DNA from: Microthyrium microscopicum | Taxonomy: Eukaryota; Ascomycota; Dothideomycetes; Microthyriales; Microthyriaceae | Direction of reading: 5' to 3' | DNA length: 64,000 nt | Assembly (NCBI GenBank): GCA_010405405.1 | Contig: MU004234.1 | Coordinates: 957,275-1,021,274, forward strand | Shown: positions 32,142 to 44,100 of the stretch, piece by piece | Layout of the letters: each line of letters begins with the position of its first letter | Position numbering within the stretch: the first letter of the stretch is position 1 | Position numbers and translations under genes: made by a program | Notes under the pieces: generated by a model | Databases searched by the model: none | What the model was told of the DNA's origin: nothing | The model's input: the letters and a program-made list of their open reading frames with translations, nothing else

Positions 32142-33286
32142 GATGTACAATTAGTGATAGATCCCGGACACTGCTTACTTTGACCGAAATAGATATGCTT
32201 GAAATATCAAATCTTTCTTTCTAGAAAAGTGCTCAGTCTTTAGTAATGAACTGACTAAGGGAGTTGGCCTAAATTGTATTGTCCAAAAAGCTAACAAGGA
32301 GCAATCACTGTCCTTAATCACCGTAGGTTGAGAAGAAAACTTTCGAAAGAAATCCCCAAATACTTCTTGGTCGACTTGTTCACACCTATTTCCTTGTTCA
32401 CGTATCCGGCGATTCCATCTTTTGATTCTTTGTTCTGGTCATATCAGATCTCGAAGAACCGCAGATAGCACGGCCAGTATCACTGCTCAAAAACTCTTTG
32501 TGCGATACATACTATTTCAAAAGAAAAGGGTAGCATAGAACCATAACAGTGAGAGAGGCCTTTAGTTAGACAAGCAAGTATCTCGATACTGGTTGCATTG
32601 TAATCACTGAAGTCCCATTTTGGATGCGAATGCTTAATGGTCATCCCGCTTCAGATGGAATTCGGAGTCTGCAAGTTCTTTGTATATTTAGCAGTGTACC
32701 TATAAGTTCAGCATTTCAAAAAGTGTCTAAGCGATAATAGCAGATAGTTAAATCCTACTAGCATCTGATGTTCGTATAAGTACCAACTGGACTCCATTGA
32801 CCTAAATCCTTCGGGAAGGAACGTCCTTTTCCCTCTGAGCTACTAACATGTATGACTTTGACTTCCAGAATCTTCAGCAATCTAAAGATTTCGCGAGCCT
32901 ACTACCAATACACTGGATCCACCCTTGTCCAATTGGGATGAAGAAGCCTAAAGGGCTCAGTTGCTCTATCCGACCCCGCAACGATCCACAGCAATGAAAT
33001 AACTCTACAACTTTTCGTTCATCAATTGAGTACTCTTTGATGTGAGAGTTTGTTCAAGATCTCTAGACTGGACCTCAAGGAGAAGATCGGGGTTAGAAAA
33101 GGCCACTGTACGTCATCGCTAGCTATCGTGAGTGACAAGTGTCCTGGTGAGTGCGAATCAGCCTGTTCGCCACCTCCCCCATTGATACGCGAGTCCTGAC
33201 ATTCATTCAATAGTTCAATCATCTTTGACGAGACAATCTCTGGAGAATCGCAGCAGTCAGCTCCACGATTGAAAGCCACGTGAAGA
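32142..33286. other. intergenic between divergent genes
   Basis: About 1.15 kb. A minus-strand frame at 33022-33279 has no support. No repeats or RNA genes seen. Confidence 0.45.
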
Positions 33287-33803
33287 ATGGGTCGAACACT
33301 TCAAGATCTGCCACCAGAGCTAAAGTTAGAGCTCATCGACCATTTGGACCTGGATTCAAAGATATGCCTCCGCCTCTGCTCATCATTCTTCTTCCACATG
33401 ATACCCCCAGCAACAAATGAGGACCTGATCGCACAAATACCCGACGCAACCTTGGGAGGACTGAACTATCTGCACTGTGTACGATGCAAGCGGTTCAGAT
33501 CATGGAAGCGATTCAATGTCTTGATCAAACTTCGGCATGCGAAAACGACGAGCAGACGACTGAGACTGGATGCTGATGACAATGATGGTCTTGCCATCTC
33601 TAGATTCTTGCTTGTGAAGAGAACAAGACGAATTGCAAAGTGCAAGGATTGCGTACAGGTCATGTAAGTATTGATGGAGTGCCCGTCAGGGGGTTTGAGA
33701 GCTTGTTTCGGGTGGCAGGATGTTGAGCATCTATGCGTCGTTTTCTTGCAATTGTACTCTACATGTATCTCAACGGCAATCGATTTCTGAGGGTTACATA
33801 TAG
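33287..33803 (+). CDS. small F-box-like protein, 153 aa
   Basis: Exons 33287-33663 and 33719-33803 flank a 55-bp intron (GTAAGT donor), giving 154 codons. The N-terminus (LQDLPPELKLELIDHLDLDSKICLRLCSSFF) is a good match to the F-box helix pattern seen in fungal F-box-only proteins. A Cys pair (HCVRCKRF) and a second (KCKDC) further on may bind metal. The short second exon is less certain. Such proteins could be SCF adaptors, but no ligand-binding repeats follow the F-box, so the target is unknown. Confidence 0.7.
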
Positions 33804-34516
33804 CAGATAATAAGCCATACACGACATTCTCGAGCAACAGGAAGTATCAACCTGTCAAAGTACTGTTCATATCATGATCAACAAAATTTGTCGAAACAAT
33901 TGAGATCGGAAATTAGTATTGAATCAAGCCAACTCATCTGAGGCTTGCTGGTAGACTATGATTTGTATCGTGACTTTTGCTGCCATCTGCGATCAGGTTG
34001 CTGGAGTATGGTGTAGAGAATCAGAGGAGCGTAAAGATTCATATATCGCATGTATTGATGATTGCGCTGATGAGATGGACAAAATATTATTGCATACATA
34101 TTTGAGACGCGAGAGAGAGAGAGTGGAGTGAGGAAACAAAAGGCCCTAAAAGTTGGAGGCCTTGGCCAACCACCAACCACTTTCCCCTGAATACAGTGAA
34201 TAGCCAATTATCTCCAATCCATTTGCTTGGAACAAAAAACGCTTGCCTCTCATCTCTTTGCTGTCATCTTGATCTGTGCTTCTATCCGAAGAGGTGTCAG
34301 GGGCTTATCCGTAACCCACAATCCTTCCACCCGCTGCCCCAAGCATTGACTCTGCAGCATCACAACCGCCATCGTACCATCAAGATATCCCTCACCATCT
34401 GTCTCCACCTGCGGAAGCACATATTTATTCAATAGATTCTCACCCTTCTTTCCCTCGATCCTCTTAATCACTTTCCTCTCGTCCCACCCAAAAATCGTTC
34501 CCTCAACCTCCGAACC
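33804..34516. other. intergenic
   Basis: About 710 bp with a short GA microsatellite at 34111-34123. The stretch 34200-34500 is CT-rich, consistent with a promoter and leader of the membrane-protein gene at 34517. Confidence 0.45.
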
Positions 34517-34894
34517 ATGAATCCGCCGGCTCGCCGCCTACAAGTCCGCAAATCCGACGACCTCTCCGCCGAACCAGCAGACAATGATCCAGTCGGGCGG
34601 TTACTCGCAGCCGGAGCAGCTGTTATATGTTGTTATCTTCTCTACAGGTTGGCAAAGGGCTTCTGGAGGAATTATAACCGTCCTGGTCGATCGCGATCAA
34701 GTCGAAGAAAGTTTTACGGGCGAAAAGATGTACGATATTCGGTTCTAGAAGGGAATGAGGAATCATTTGAAGATGAGGATGAGGGATATCATGATTCGGA
34801 AGATGGCAGCTTGCCTCCATTGCCAAAAGTCAATCTCAATCGACCGCTACCCGACAAGCCACTACCACCTCTTCCCCAACGAGAAGGAACCTGA
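34517..34894 (+). CDS. small single-pass membrane protein, 125 aa
   Basis: A single-exon gene preceded by a pyrimidine-rich leader. The product has a polar N-terminus (about 25 residues), one membrane helix (LLAAGAAVICCYLLYRLA, residues about 29-46), a basic stop-transfer patch (RPGRSRSSRRK), and an acidic then Pro-rich tail (ESFEDEDEG, PLPDKPLPPLP). The tail resembles an SH3- or WW-ligand. The family is unknown to me. The topology, likely N-in or N-out with a cytosolic tail, is inference. Confidence 0.65.
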   Translation: MNPPARRLQVRKSDDLSAEPADNDPVGRLLAAGAAVICCYLLYRLAKGFWRNYNRPGRSRSSRRKFYGRKDVRYSVLEGNEESFEDEDEGYHDSEDGSLPPLPKVNLNRPLPDKPLPPLPQREGT

Positions 34895-35630
34895 AACCTT
34901 CAGCAGAAAAGAGCTTCGAGTTAAACACACTAAAAATCATGGAACCGACGAAGAACAGACCGTTCAGAGGCAACACAAGGTCTATCTAGGCATGGTGTCG
35001 GAAGCGGGCCCAGCCACCACCAGGTCTTAGAAACAAGCACCAGCAATGTTTTCGGCCATCTGGCTTCATATCCATGGCTTGCTGGCGAACCATCAGCATG
35101 TCAAACATTTGACAAAGCTCCGCAAGGACAAGGGGCAATATCTCTCACCGACCAAAATCTAGTTGTAAATTCACATACGATATATGGATCTCCAACATTT
35201 ATTGTCAGGATCTCTTGCAACACAAACGCTGCGAATCACGGACAACACTAAACCTACATATTCATCATCGGATACTGAAATGGCCAGGAAAATGTAAATA
35301 CATTGTGGAGGTTAGAAGAGGGTCCCGTAAAGAGCCGTTGGGAGGATATAGTTGACGCACTTATCCGGCCAACTGTTCTCCATTTCACTGAAAATCGTTT
35401 GTCACCGTTCTTTCAGCTTATCTGCACTGTCCCGAGACATGTTGATGATATCAACCAATGGAAGTAGAAGGAGGAGGAACTCTAGGCCCAAGCCCAAGAG
35501 ATCCAAACAGAGTCTTGTTCGTTCAGCCGCAAGAGCTGTTTTTTGTCTGCACATAACGCACAGCTTAAATACAAACTGGTGCACAATGTCCTCTCAATTC
35601 TGTCCCCATATCTCTTGTTCTTCTCATCGA
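34895..35630. other. intergenic / possible leader
   Basis: About 740 bp. The reading frame of the next gene is open back to 35352, with alternative ATGs at 35436 and 35586, so part of this may be translated. Confidence 0.4.
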
Positions 35631-37440
35631 ATGTCATTTGCCAATCAGCTCGAATCGCATATCGACAACTTCAATCAACCAAACTGGTACCTTTGTGAAG
35701 ATTTGTCTAACGTGGACCTGAGTGCGTTCTTTGCATTTGAAAATATGAATGCTCTTGGAGTGCATGAAGACATCAAGTTTGAAAGTGGTGACCATGAGGA
35801 GGATACCTTCTTCGCTACAGGCGGTGGGTTCGATCAAAGCTTGTTCGACCCGCTGAATTCCACGGATGACATGTCTAGTGGCTTTGGTGATAATTCTCTT
35901 GGTCTTTTTGGACACCACCATGATTCCATATTCGATGGGAGTTTGAAAAGTTCTACCGTGGAAGCGCCAACTACTCTCATTGAACCATCTTCACCGAAAG
36001 GAGAGAGCTCCGGCGACAGATCACCAACGAGTCTTGCTCCCAGTACTGAGCTCTTCGGCGATTCCAAAGACCCCCTTTCAGCTTCATCGGCCACTTCATC
36101 GTCAACATCCCGTTCAACGGAGACATCAAGGAACGAGGCCACAACAGCTCCCAACGCCTCTCCACCACTCACTTCAGGCATGATCGCAAACGACCATTCC
36201 TTCCCCTCAGCATACAGCCAATCTTCAAATTCTCGTCTTCACCAATACAGCAACTCCCAGCCCAACTTCCACCAACCTCTACTCGCCTCCGACCACATGG
36301 ACATCGACCAGCACACCTTCACCGATCCCTTCAACCTCCAGTCCTCCAGCAGCAGCGACTTTGATTTCTCAAGCATGCTCGTAACCTCTCCTCAAGCAAC
36401 CCCCGAAGACCGCGACGACGACCGCAGCATGATGCCTCCCCCACCAGCACCACTTTCATCAACCTCACTCCCACACACGCCGATACCTTCAACACCACTT
36501 CAAATAGTCACTCCCCAACCCACTCGTCCCCCATCCAATGTCCTCCGTACAACATCCCCTTTCATCCCACGCCGCCGGTCCGTTTCCATGCCTCCAGAAG
36601 CATCCTCTTCCTTCACCCGCCGTCTCAACGGCACCGGCGACTTACGCCCGCTCGGCCAACCCCGCAACCGGCCAAGCCAGAATTCCGCACCGGCGAGCAT
36701 GCGTGCCCATCCGTACGAAAGTGCAAGACGCCAGCGATTTCAAACGCCTCCAACGCAGTCACGCACAGTACCGCGTCGGGCGCCAACGAGCCCGCAAGAT
36801 GGAAGCAGGCCGTTTGCTGATGGAAGTGGTGCGGGCTACACAGACGCATATAGCGTGCGACGAAGTGGTGTAAAGGGCAGGGGAGTTCCATCGAATGGTC
36901 TGCCGGGTGTGATGGCACCGAAGAGTAATGTGGCGAGACATGTGCATAAGTTGATGGAGAAGATTCTGCATTCAGCACATGATTTGGAAGTGCTAAGGCG
37001 GGAGGCGGTTGTGTTGGAAGTAGAGCCTGAGTTGCGAGCGTATGTCAACGCCTCTTCTCCCAATCTCTTGCACTTTGTGTTTGTCTGACGAGTGAACTCT
37101 AGGCAACGGGGACCGATTCGTATGGCAAATTTCACGGTTTCAAGTATTGATCAGCCATTACAGCTGATTGAACCGGTGGCGGCGTGCAACATCCAGTTAC
37201 CGCAGAATGGGCTCATGATTAATAAGTTGACTCGTAAGTACATTGTGTTGAGAGTTTTCGTGGAGAAGAGGATTGGTTAACAATGGCGTAGGAAATGGAG
37301 TGGATGAGCTGTTGAGGGTGTATGATCTGCCCGTGCCAAAAGAATTGTTTCTGCATGAGAAGAAGATCATTTATATGAACTTTATTGGTCTGAGTCCGGC
37401 GATGATGCATTTGATATTGGACAATTTCTATCAGATGTAG
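35631..37440 (+). CDS. Ser/Pro-rich hypothetical protein, 562 aa
   Basis: Exons are 35631-37039, 37103-37233 and 37292-37440, with introns of 63 and 58 bp (GTATGT, GTAAGT donors). An in-frame ATG at 35586 is an alternative start. Most of the first exon is low complexity: Ser/Thr-rich (SASSATSSSTSRSTETSR), then Pro-rich with PRRRSVSMPPE, a likely phosphorylation site. Toward the end a helical, charged region appears (VARHVHKLMEKILHSAHDLEVLRREAVVLEVE). It is continued by the two conserved small exons (IDQPLQLIEPVAACNIQLP; GVDELLRVYDLPVPKELFLHEKKIIYMNFIGLSPAMMHL). The C-terminal domain looks globular and under selection, but I cannot name it. A nuclear or signalling role is inference. Confidence 0.75.
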
Positions 37441-37612
37441 TTGGCTTACTAGATTTTGACTGAAAGAAAGAACTGGGGGACGGGATTTTTAGACCGAGAA
37501 TGATGATTGTGACGACTGGAAGATGACTGGAGAGAGAACTGTAGAGTTCTGTAGATGGTTAGATATCAAAACGGTCATGTCTTGTAGAGTTCTTAATCTG
37601 AGGAATATACAT

Positions 37613-37636
37613 ATGATGATAATGATGATGATGATG
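37613..37636 (+). repeat. ATG/GAT trinucleotide microsatellite
   Basis: Imperfect ATG repeats in the short spacer between convergent genes. Confidence 0.7.
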
Positions 37637-37681
37637 GCAATAGCTTCATTACGTTCATTACATAGATTATAGCCGAAGATT

Positions 37682-39220
37682 TCATGCTACCATCATTGTA
37701 TCATCACCATCATCTGCAGGTAATGGTTCTCCAGCAAGCTCTCCTCGCCCTCGGCCAGCGAGTAGTTCTCTTCGGATCTCCGGGCTAATGTCTTTGTGAC
37801 CACGAACCAGCAGAAGATCTAGTAGTGCTTCTCGTTGTTCCTCCGCAATCTCATCTCTATATCTCTGTGCAAAGACTAGTAGACATTGATGCCATATAAC
37901 TGGTAACCGGTCGCTGGTTTCTGTATCTCGGCCATGGCCTAGCTGTTGCGCAGACTGCGGTCGAAAGCGAAGGAAATGGAAGACCAAAGAGTCGATTGTC
38001 TGATATGGTAGCGCATATCGCTTGTCAAGCAACGCCTTGATCACCAAGTTGGCTGGACCGGCGGCGTCCACATCGTGACCCATTTGGTCTGCGGCAATCT
38101 CACAGCATTTGGAGAGCGCAACAGCACTGTGAAGTACTGGAACGCTCGTTTTGGTGATTACGCTTGCCACGATTGTCGCTTCGCGGAGAGTACATGTGCC
38201 GCTTTCGAGGAGCGGAAACAGTATGCCTTTGAAAAACGCTGCTGGTTTGTAGAAGGCTTTTTGAAGAGCCTTGTAGAAGTGAATGTTAAGGTGTTTGTTG
38301 TCGTAAATATCTTCCCGGATCCGTTCAAGGACTACTGCTTGTAGAAACTGTTCGGCCGTGACAGAAGTAGCAGAGATGAATATTCGTGTTGCTGCGTAGA
38401 CTGCGTGTGGTGTCCATGTATCCGGCCGAGTAAGGTGAACTACTTCGGCCTGCATTGCAGGAGGAAGAGTGGGTATGATTTTGAAGGCTTTTGGCAAGGG
38501 ACCAGACCGATATCGAGAGAGAATGTGACCAATTTTTGTATATGCATCGACGACCTTCTCCGGTAAAACAACCGGACCTTGTTCATCGAGCGGATGATCC
38601 TCAAAAACCGCGCCTCCAGCGGCTGCCTCATGTTCTGCGATCTTTGCAAGTATTATGTCTGCTAAGTTTTTTGTTTGCCCTTGTGGCTCTAGATCACCAG
38701 GCCGTAGCATGGGATCATCCGGTTCTGATTGTTCCGGGCGCAGGATAGGGTCATCGAAGGTTGAAGGGTTGAAGCGATTGAATATGTCTAAATCCTGAGG
38801 GTCCGTATCCTGTGGATGTTAGTAACAATTTTAAACATAACACTCTGACCGTACCATTTCTATCACCTCCTCCTCTTCATCCATCCAATTGTCCTCGTCC
38901 TCATACTGGCCAGGAGCTTCATCGTGCTCCGAGTCGTCGTCGAAGGCAGGGCGCGGATCGAATGAGAATGCGCTGTTGGTGGATGGTGCGGTTTTTGGCC
39001 TTCGTTCTTCTTCAGCCTCTGCTGCAAGGTCTTGTCCAAGACTTAGAATCTTTCTCGAGGCTTTAGTGTCTACAACATTATTTCCGTCGGTTTCATCGTC
39101 GTGACGTTGCTTTCGTTTCTTTGGGCTCTTGTGTTTTAATGTGCTGGAAACAGAGTATTCTTCAGAGAGTGGGTTGTGTCGTTGCGTGTCCACAGCGCTG
39201 GTGCGCGGCGCTTTCGGCAT
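37682..39220 (-). CDS. ENP1: bystin / ENP1, 40S ribosome biogenesis factor
   Basis: An essential nucleolar protein that helps form and export pre-40S particles, working with Ltv1 and Rrp12. Minus-strand exons 39220-38855 and 38809-37682 (45-bp phase-0 intron, GTACGG donor) encode 497 residues. The N-terminal third is basic then acidic (KHKSPKKRKQRHDD, YEDEDNWMDEEEE), as in other ENP1 proteins. The bystin domain follows: VDAYTKIGHILSRYRSGPLPKAFKIIP, then WTPHAVYAATRIFISA, AAFFKGILFPLLESGTCTLREA and HQCLLVFAQRYRDEI. Length and content are normal. It is transcribed divergently from the BRE2-like gene. Confidence 0.96.
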
Positions 39221-39485
39221 GGTGTCTGATCTACAAGGCGGTCGAAGTTTTGTGTTGCGCTGAAGGGTTCAAGAGTGTCAAAATAAAAAAAAGTTTGGTG
39301 GAGTAAAGATGGAGGGGCTATCGACATGGAAGTGTGGGGCTTGAGATCAGCCAATCAAACACGCCTATCAACCTCACCTTCAATCGAGTGTTTATTCTTG
39401 AACCACAGCGCATTGAACCAACCCTCCAACACCTCTCCACTTCAGCAATCTCACATTCTCATCCTCCTTCTAGCTTGATGATCTG
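39221..39485. promoter_or_regulatory. bidirectional promoter, ENP1 / BRE2-like
   Basis: Only 265 bp separate the two start codons, so the genes must share regulatory sequence. It holds an A-tract near 39280 and a CT-rich run at about 39420-39470. Confidence 0.6.
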
Positions 39486-41113
39486 ATGGCCGACTCACAT
39501 CCTTCGCCAGGAGGGACTCCTACTGCTATACGGCGGCTTGATGAAGACCATGCGCCGCCTGTTCCGTCACCATTGAATCCAGATCAGTCAAGATCGAGAG
39601 CTATACCAAAACCCGTTGCGCGTGAACAGCGCGAGAAAAAAGATTCTCTTAAGAAACGAGAATCGGTCGCAGGAGCTAGAGGAGCAACACCCGATGTTAA
39701 GCAAAACTTCAAGGCTCCGCCAGCCTCTGGTCCCAAGCGCGTTGTTCTTCCTGCTCCAGAACCACAAGCATATCTCGCACCAAGAGATTCTATATTTGCC
39801 CCACACGAACCTGAGCCTATATATACTCCTGATGGATCTGCTCAACTGAAGAGGCCGGTAGATATGTAAGCGTTTATAAGTTAGTCCTCGCAACTTCTGC
39901 TAATTGCATTAGAAATTACAACAACAAAAATACACGTACTGCATACTGCGTCGCTGATCCGCTATTCCCTCATATGCAACTATATCGTCAAACGGAGGTT
40001 ACACCTTTTACTCCTCACATGAGTGTACACGATTCCGATCGAAATATACACTTCGACTCCTCCTGTCGCACGATAACCAACGTCAAAGGATGGCGAATGG
40101 CACGCGCCAATGTTTTTGCAAGAGAAGGCAGTCTTTACTACGAGGTTAAAGTGGTACGTGGTATACCGGAAAGCTCTCAAATCGGATTTCAAGAAACAGA
40201 GGTACAGCCTCACGTTCGTATGGGATGGACGCGCCGAGAAGCGCCACTTGATGCGCCAGTGGGATTTGATGGCTACAGCTATGGAGTTACCGACACGAGA
40301 TTCGATACCATGCATCGTTCTCGTGTAGGCAAATTCCTAGCTCCTAAGACTAAGAATAAGGCAAAGCCAAAGACACCACAAACCGCGAATCCAGATGCAC
40401 CAATGGAGCCTATCCGGACTGGAGATGTGATAGGCATGATGATCACATTACCTCCTCTCAATCTCCATCGCAAAGTTGTCGCAGGCACATATAATCCTGC
40501 GGTTGACCTTTACTCCTCTACGCCAGATCCAGATGCGCCGCCTCCAGATATAATTCGCGACCGAGCTCCTATCATCTCAAGACACACCTACTACCTTGAG
40601 CACTCCGAATACCAACCCACCAAGATCATAAAAGCATACGGCGATCGAGCGCCTGTCAACGCTCACCGCCCATACTTCAACCACGAAGAAATACCACTTC
40701 GTTCGCTGCCACATAGCAATATCAAAGTGTACAAGAATGGTGAGCTCGTCGGCACAGCCTTTGAGAACCTACTTGCCTTCCTTCCGCCTGCCTCTATGCC
40801 AACCGGCGAGCATGGAGTAAGGCAGGGCTTTGACGATGGCAGCTTGGGCTACTACCCAGCAATCTCGGTGTTCAGTGGTGGTATTGCAGAGGCCAACTTC
40901 GGTCCAGACTTCTGGTACCCGCCGCCTGATCTGCAAACGCAGTCACAGGATGTCGAGATGGGAAATATTGAGCCACAGTTTCCATCATCCTCAGACGATG
41001 CACCCAAGCCTCGTGCCATCAGTGAGCGTTATGCTGAACAAATTGCTGAAGATGTTGTTTGGGACATCATCGACGAGGCTGGATTCTTTGCCCAGGACGG
41101 TGGATATCGCTGA
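39486..41113 (+). CDS. BRE2: SPRY-domain COMPASS subunit (BRE2/ASH2-like)
   Basis: A subunit of the Set1/COMPASS histone H3K4 methyltransferase. Exons 39486-39865 and 39913-41113 (47-bp intron, GTAAGC donor, CTAATT branch) give 526 residues. A disordered Pro/Lys-rich N-terminus precedes the SPRY domain, which begins near HFDSSCRTITNVKGWRMARA and includes GSLYYEVKVVRG, VRMGWTRREAPLDAPVGFDG and SYGVTD. A long insert (PKTKNKAKPKT) splits the SPRY fold, as in fungal Bre2, and then GDVIGMMITLPP, IKVYKNGELVGTAFENLLAFLPP and GYYPAISVFSGG complete it. The C-terminal helix (ERYAEQIAEDVVWDIIDEA) fits the DPY30-binding region of ASH2-type proteins. Confidence 0.95.
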
Positions 41114-44100
41114 GCTTTGGTCCCTACTTCCATCTCCTAGACTATTTGCTTATGGCGTGAAGCTTCAGCTTATACGAATTCTGGTCTTGCTCCTGTGGTG
41201 CCACAGCACTGTCAAACCATCATCTCGCCAAAAGAATCAAACAGCTGTGCCAGCTAGGCAGAACCATACTTACAGCATGTCATTAGAATAGGCAAGATTA
41301 GACGAAAGCGGTGAGCTGTCCACTTTCCCAGGCCCCGACTAAAGAACCATGGATGTATAACCATATTGCAACAGAGATCTCCCGAAATTAAGACAGCTGC
41401 CCTGCGGCCTGCCCAGAAAGCGATCTGCCGCTAAACCAGGCACCACCTAAACGGCAAATACTTAATGAAGATCTCGCTCGACTCATCACTTACCATCTAC
41501 TCCAGGAGGTTGTATTAATAGCCATGAATATTCCAGCCTGACTGACTGATCATGTATCCTAGACTGCGGTACGCATCCATGAGGTCAGCTCCCATGTTGT
41601 AGCTCTCGGCAAGCAAAATATCAAAGATTATTATTACATTATGCTGTGTGTTTGTAGAACCAGTGATCCAGTCCCTAGGTCTTCAGGTCTTCACCGCCTG
41701 CTTTTGGCATCCTCGTTGCACATCCCCCTGATAGGTTTTCTTCTGTCCAGCTCTCGTGGAGTTGGTGTCACTGCATTCTTCTCGCCATCGCTTACTCGAT
41801 CTCTTCATAACCTTCCCATCAATCATCTCACTGTCTAGAATCCTTGATAAACTACACGAAGGGCCACATACCCCTCTTCCCTCTCAAAGGCCGAGAATCT
41901 ACACGCCCACGCCCCCTAGCCGCAGATCACCGGGGATCCGGTCCGACACCCTTCCCATTCTCCTCTTTCGCTCTCCTCTCGTGACAACCCTCCAAGCAGT
42001 CCCGTGAACGTTGCACGAGAACGCGGGTATTTAGCGAGTCTCGTTGCTTAAACGGGTAGGCGTATGTTGAGTGTCGCACACACTACATGTTGGGTGGATC
42101 GATATGCTGTGCGACCAGCGGAAATCACAGGAGGTGTGGATCGTTCACCTCTGCGCTGCGCTGTGATGTGATGTGTTCCTGGGAATAGGTGTTGTTTTGT
42201 TTTGGAAGATATTTGGAAGACTTGACTTGCGCGGTCTTTGGGTAAGGGGGGTCAGGGGAGGATGTTGTCGTTCTGGGGTGACATGATACGCGCTCATTAT
42301 ACTAAGTATGATGTCTACCATCTGTTACGCTTTGCATCAAGGTACTTCATTTGCTAGGTGATCGATGCGTATGGTACTAGAATCCCTATCATATACGGTG
42401 GGATTTCGGAGAGCCTTTTTGTTAAGAAGTGCGATGGGAGTCATCATACTTGATGGGAGTGCGCCATTAATCTTTTCATCTTTTCGGGGAGTGAGATTGA
42501 TAGGTCTTTGTCAATTTATATCAACTTATCAAGACATTTGGGATCTGCCGTGGAAATACAACGCGACATATTGTTGCCAAAAAAAAATTGACAGAAGATA
42601 CGAAAGACAATGCCTACCGTCACCATCGCCTCAATTCTGACGATTTTGTCCTTTTAGTTCTGGCAACAGTTGCAACAGCCTCGAGGCCTCACGACGTACA
42701 CGATCCTGCAGCTCATTTAGCGCAACCGTCCGCAGCTGTCCGCATCGTAAGGTCTGTACCCCGTTCTGAGCGTTACACAAAATGTATCCGACAATCACCT
42801 TGAGCATACATTACCACATATCCTGACGATAATTCCTGCAACGCTGATAATTCACTCTGTGAGGCGAGAATGCGCATAAAAGTTCGATTGGCATTCTCTC
42901 CCGAGCGGCAAAATGCAGGAGGCCATGCCCGCGCGTCTTCTGGAAGGTCAGGTCGAGACAGTCCCGTATGCCGGGCAGCCTAGCAGCCGATGCAATGATG
43001 CAGTGCGGTGATAAGAATAGAATGGATACCGGTATGCGGCGCTGCTACAAAGTCGCCCAGGTTTGATCGGTGGAAGGAGTGTCTTGACTGTGTGTTGGGT
43101 CTATGGCGATTGGAACTTCGATGTTCCGCAATATCTACATTTATTCTCAGCCTTGTGTTCCCTAGGCTTAAGAGTTTTGTGGCAATCGATTCAGCCTAGT
43201 AGACGCCAAATTTCATCTTATCGTTCGCGGAAATTGGCTTGGTGTGGGTTAAATGAAAGCAACCCATAGCTTTTGGTGCATAGGCTGGCCAGACCATGTC
43301 GGTAATCTGTACGACTCACAGACTTTGTTAATTTTGTCTTTTGTCGATGTTTAGGTTGGTAGGCGGTAAATTAATGGTGATTTGAGCAGTTCATGCAGTT
43401 CTTTGAAGTCATGAAATTTGGAAGAGTGTGTGAGCGGTATGCAGGTACCATACCGTACCATAACGATGCGTTAGCTTACTGCATTCGGCAAGGGACAATG
43501 CGGACTAGGCCGAGAAGATGCGCCACTAATTTTGGTTGGTTGCGAGCTGATTCGGTATCGTTGCCTGTGTTGTCAATTTGGTGCAGATGAAGCTAATATC
43601 CCCCGTCTCAGTCATTTTGTGACCTACCAAAAATTTGAGATGTGTAACGTAATAGTTCTAGCTGGGATAGAAAGGAAGACAACGAAAACGGGTGGTTTAG
43701 AGTCTCGATTTGGTCTTGCTGGGTTAGTTTATTCGGATGGTTCCTGTTTGATCTCCATAATCTAAACCAGCTTTGATGCGGGCAAAAAAGACTCGAGAAC
43801 CAAGGGAAACCCTCGCTCCAAGCTTCGAGGATTTGTTGTCTGGGACGCACGTGTTGGGGCTTGAGTGCCACAAGGCCGTTTCGAAAGCATCGATCAAGAT
43901 GGTTTCACAATCTCATCTGCTCTTACTGGCTGGGGAAGAAGGGTTTCAACTGATCTTTTGTTTGCTGCGCTTCCAAACCTATTCTTCAATATTCCCGCTC
44001 ACAGCCAGTCGCTTTCAAGGTTCAGCATCCGATGTTTCCGAATTGAATGTTGGACCAAACTTTGAGAGCCTTGACAGGTGTGGAACACTAGAACTGAACA

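Noticed and set aside
33022-33279. Minus-strand frame next to the F-box gene
   Set aside because: No recognisable residues, and it occupies the promoter of the plus-strand gene.
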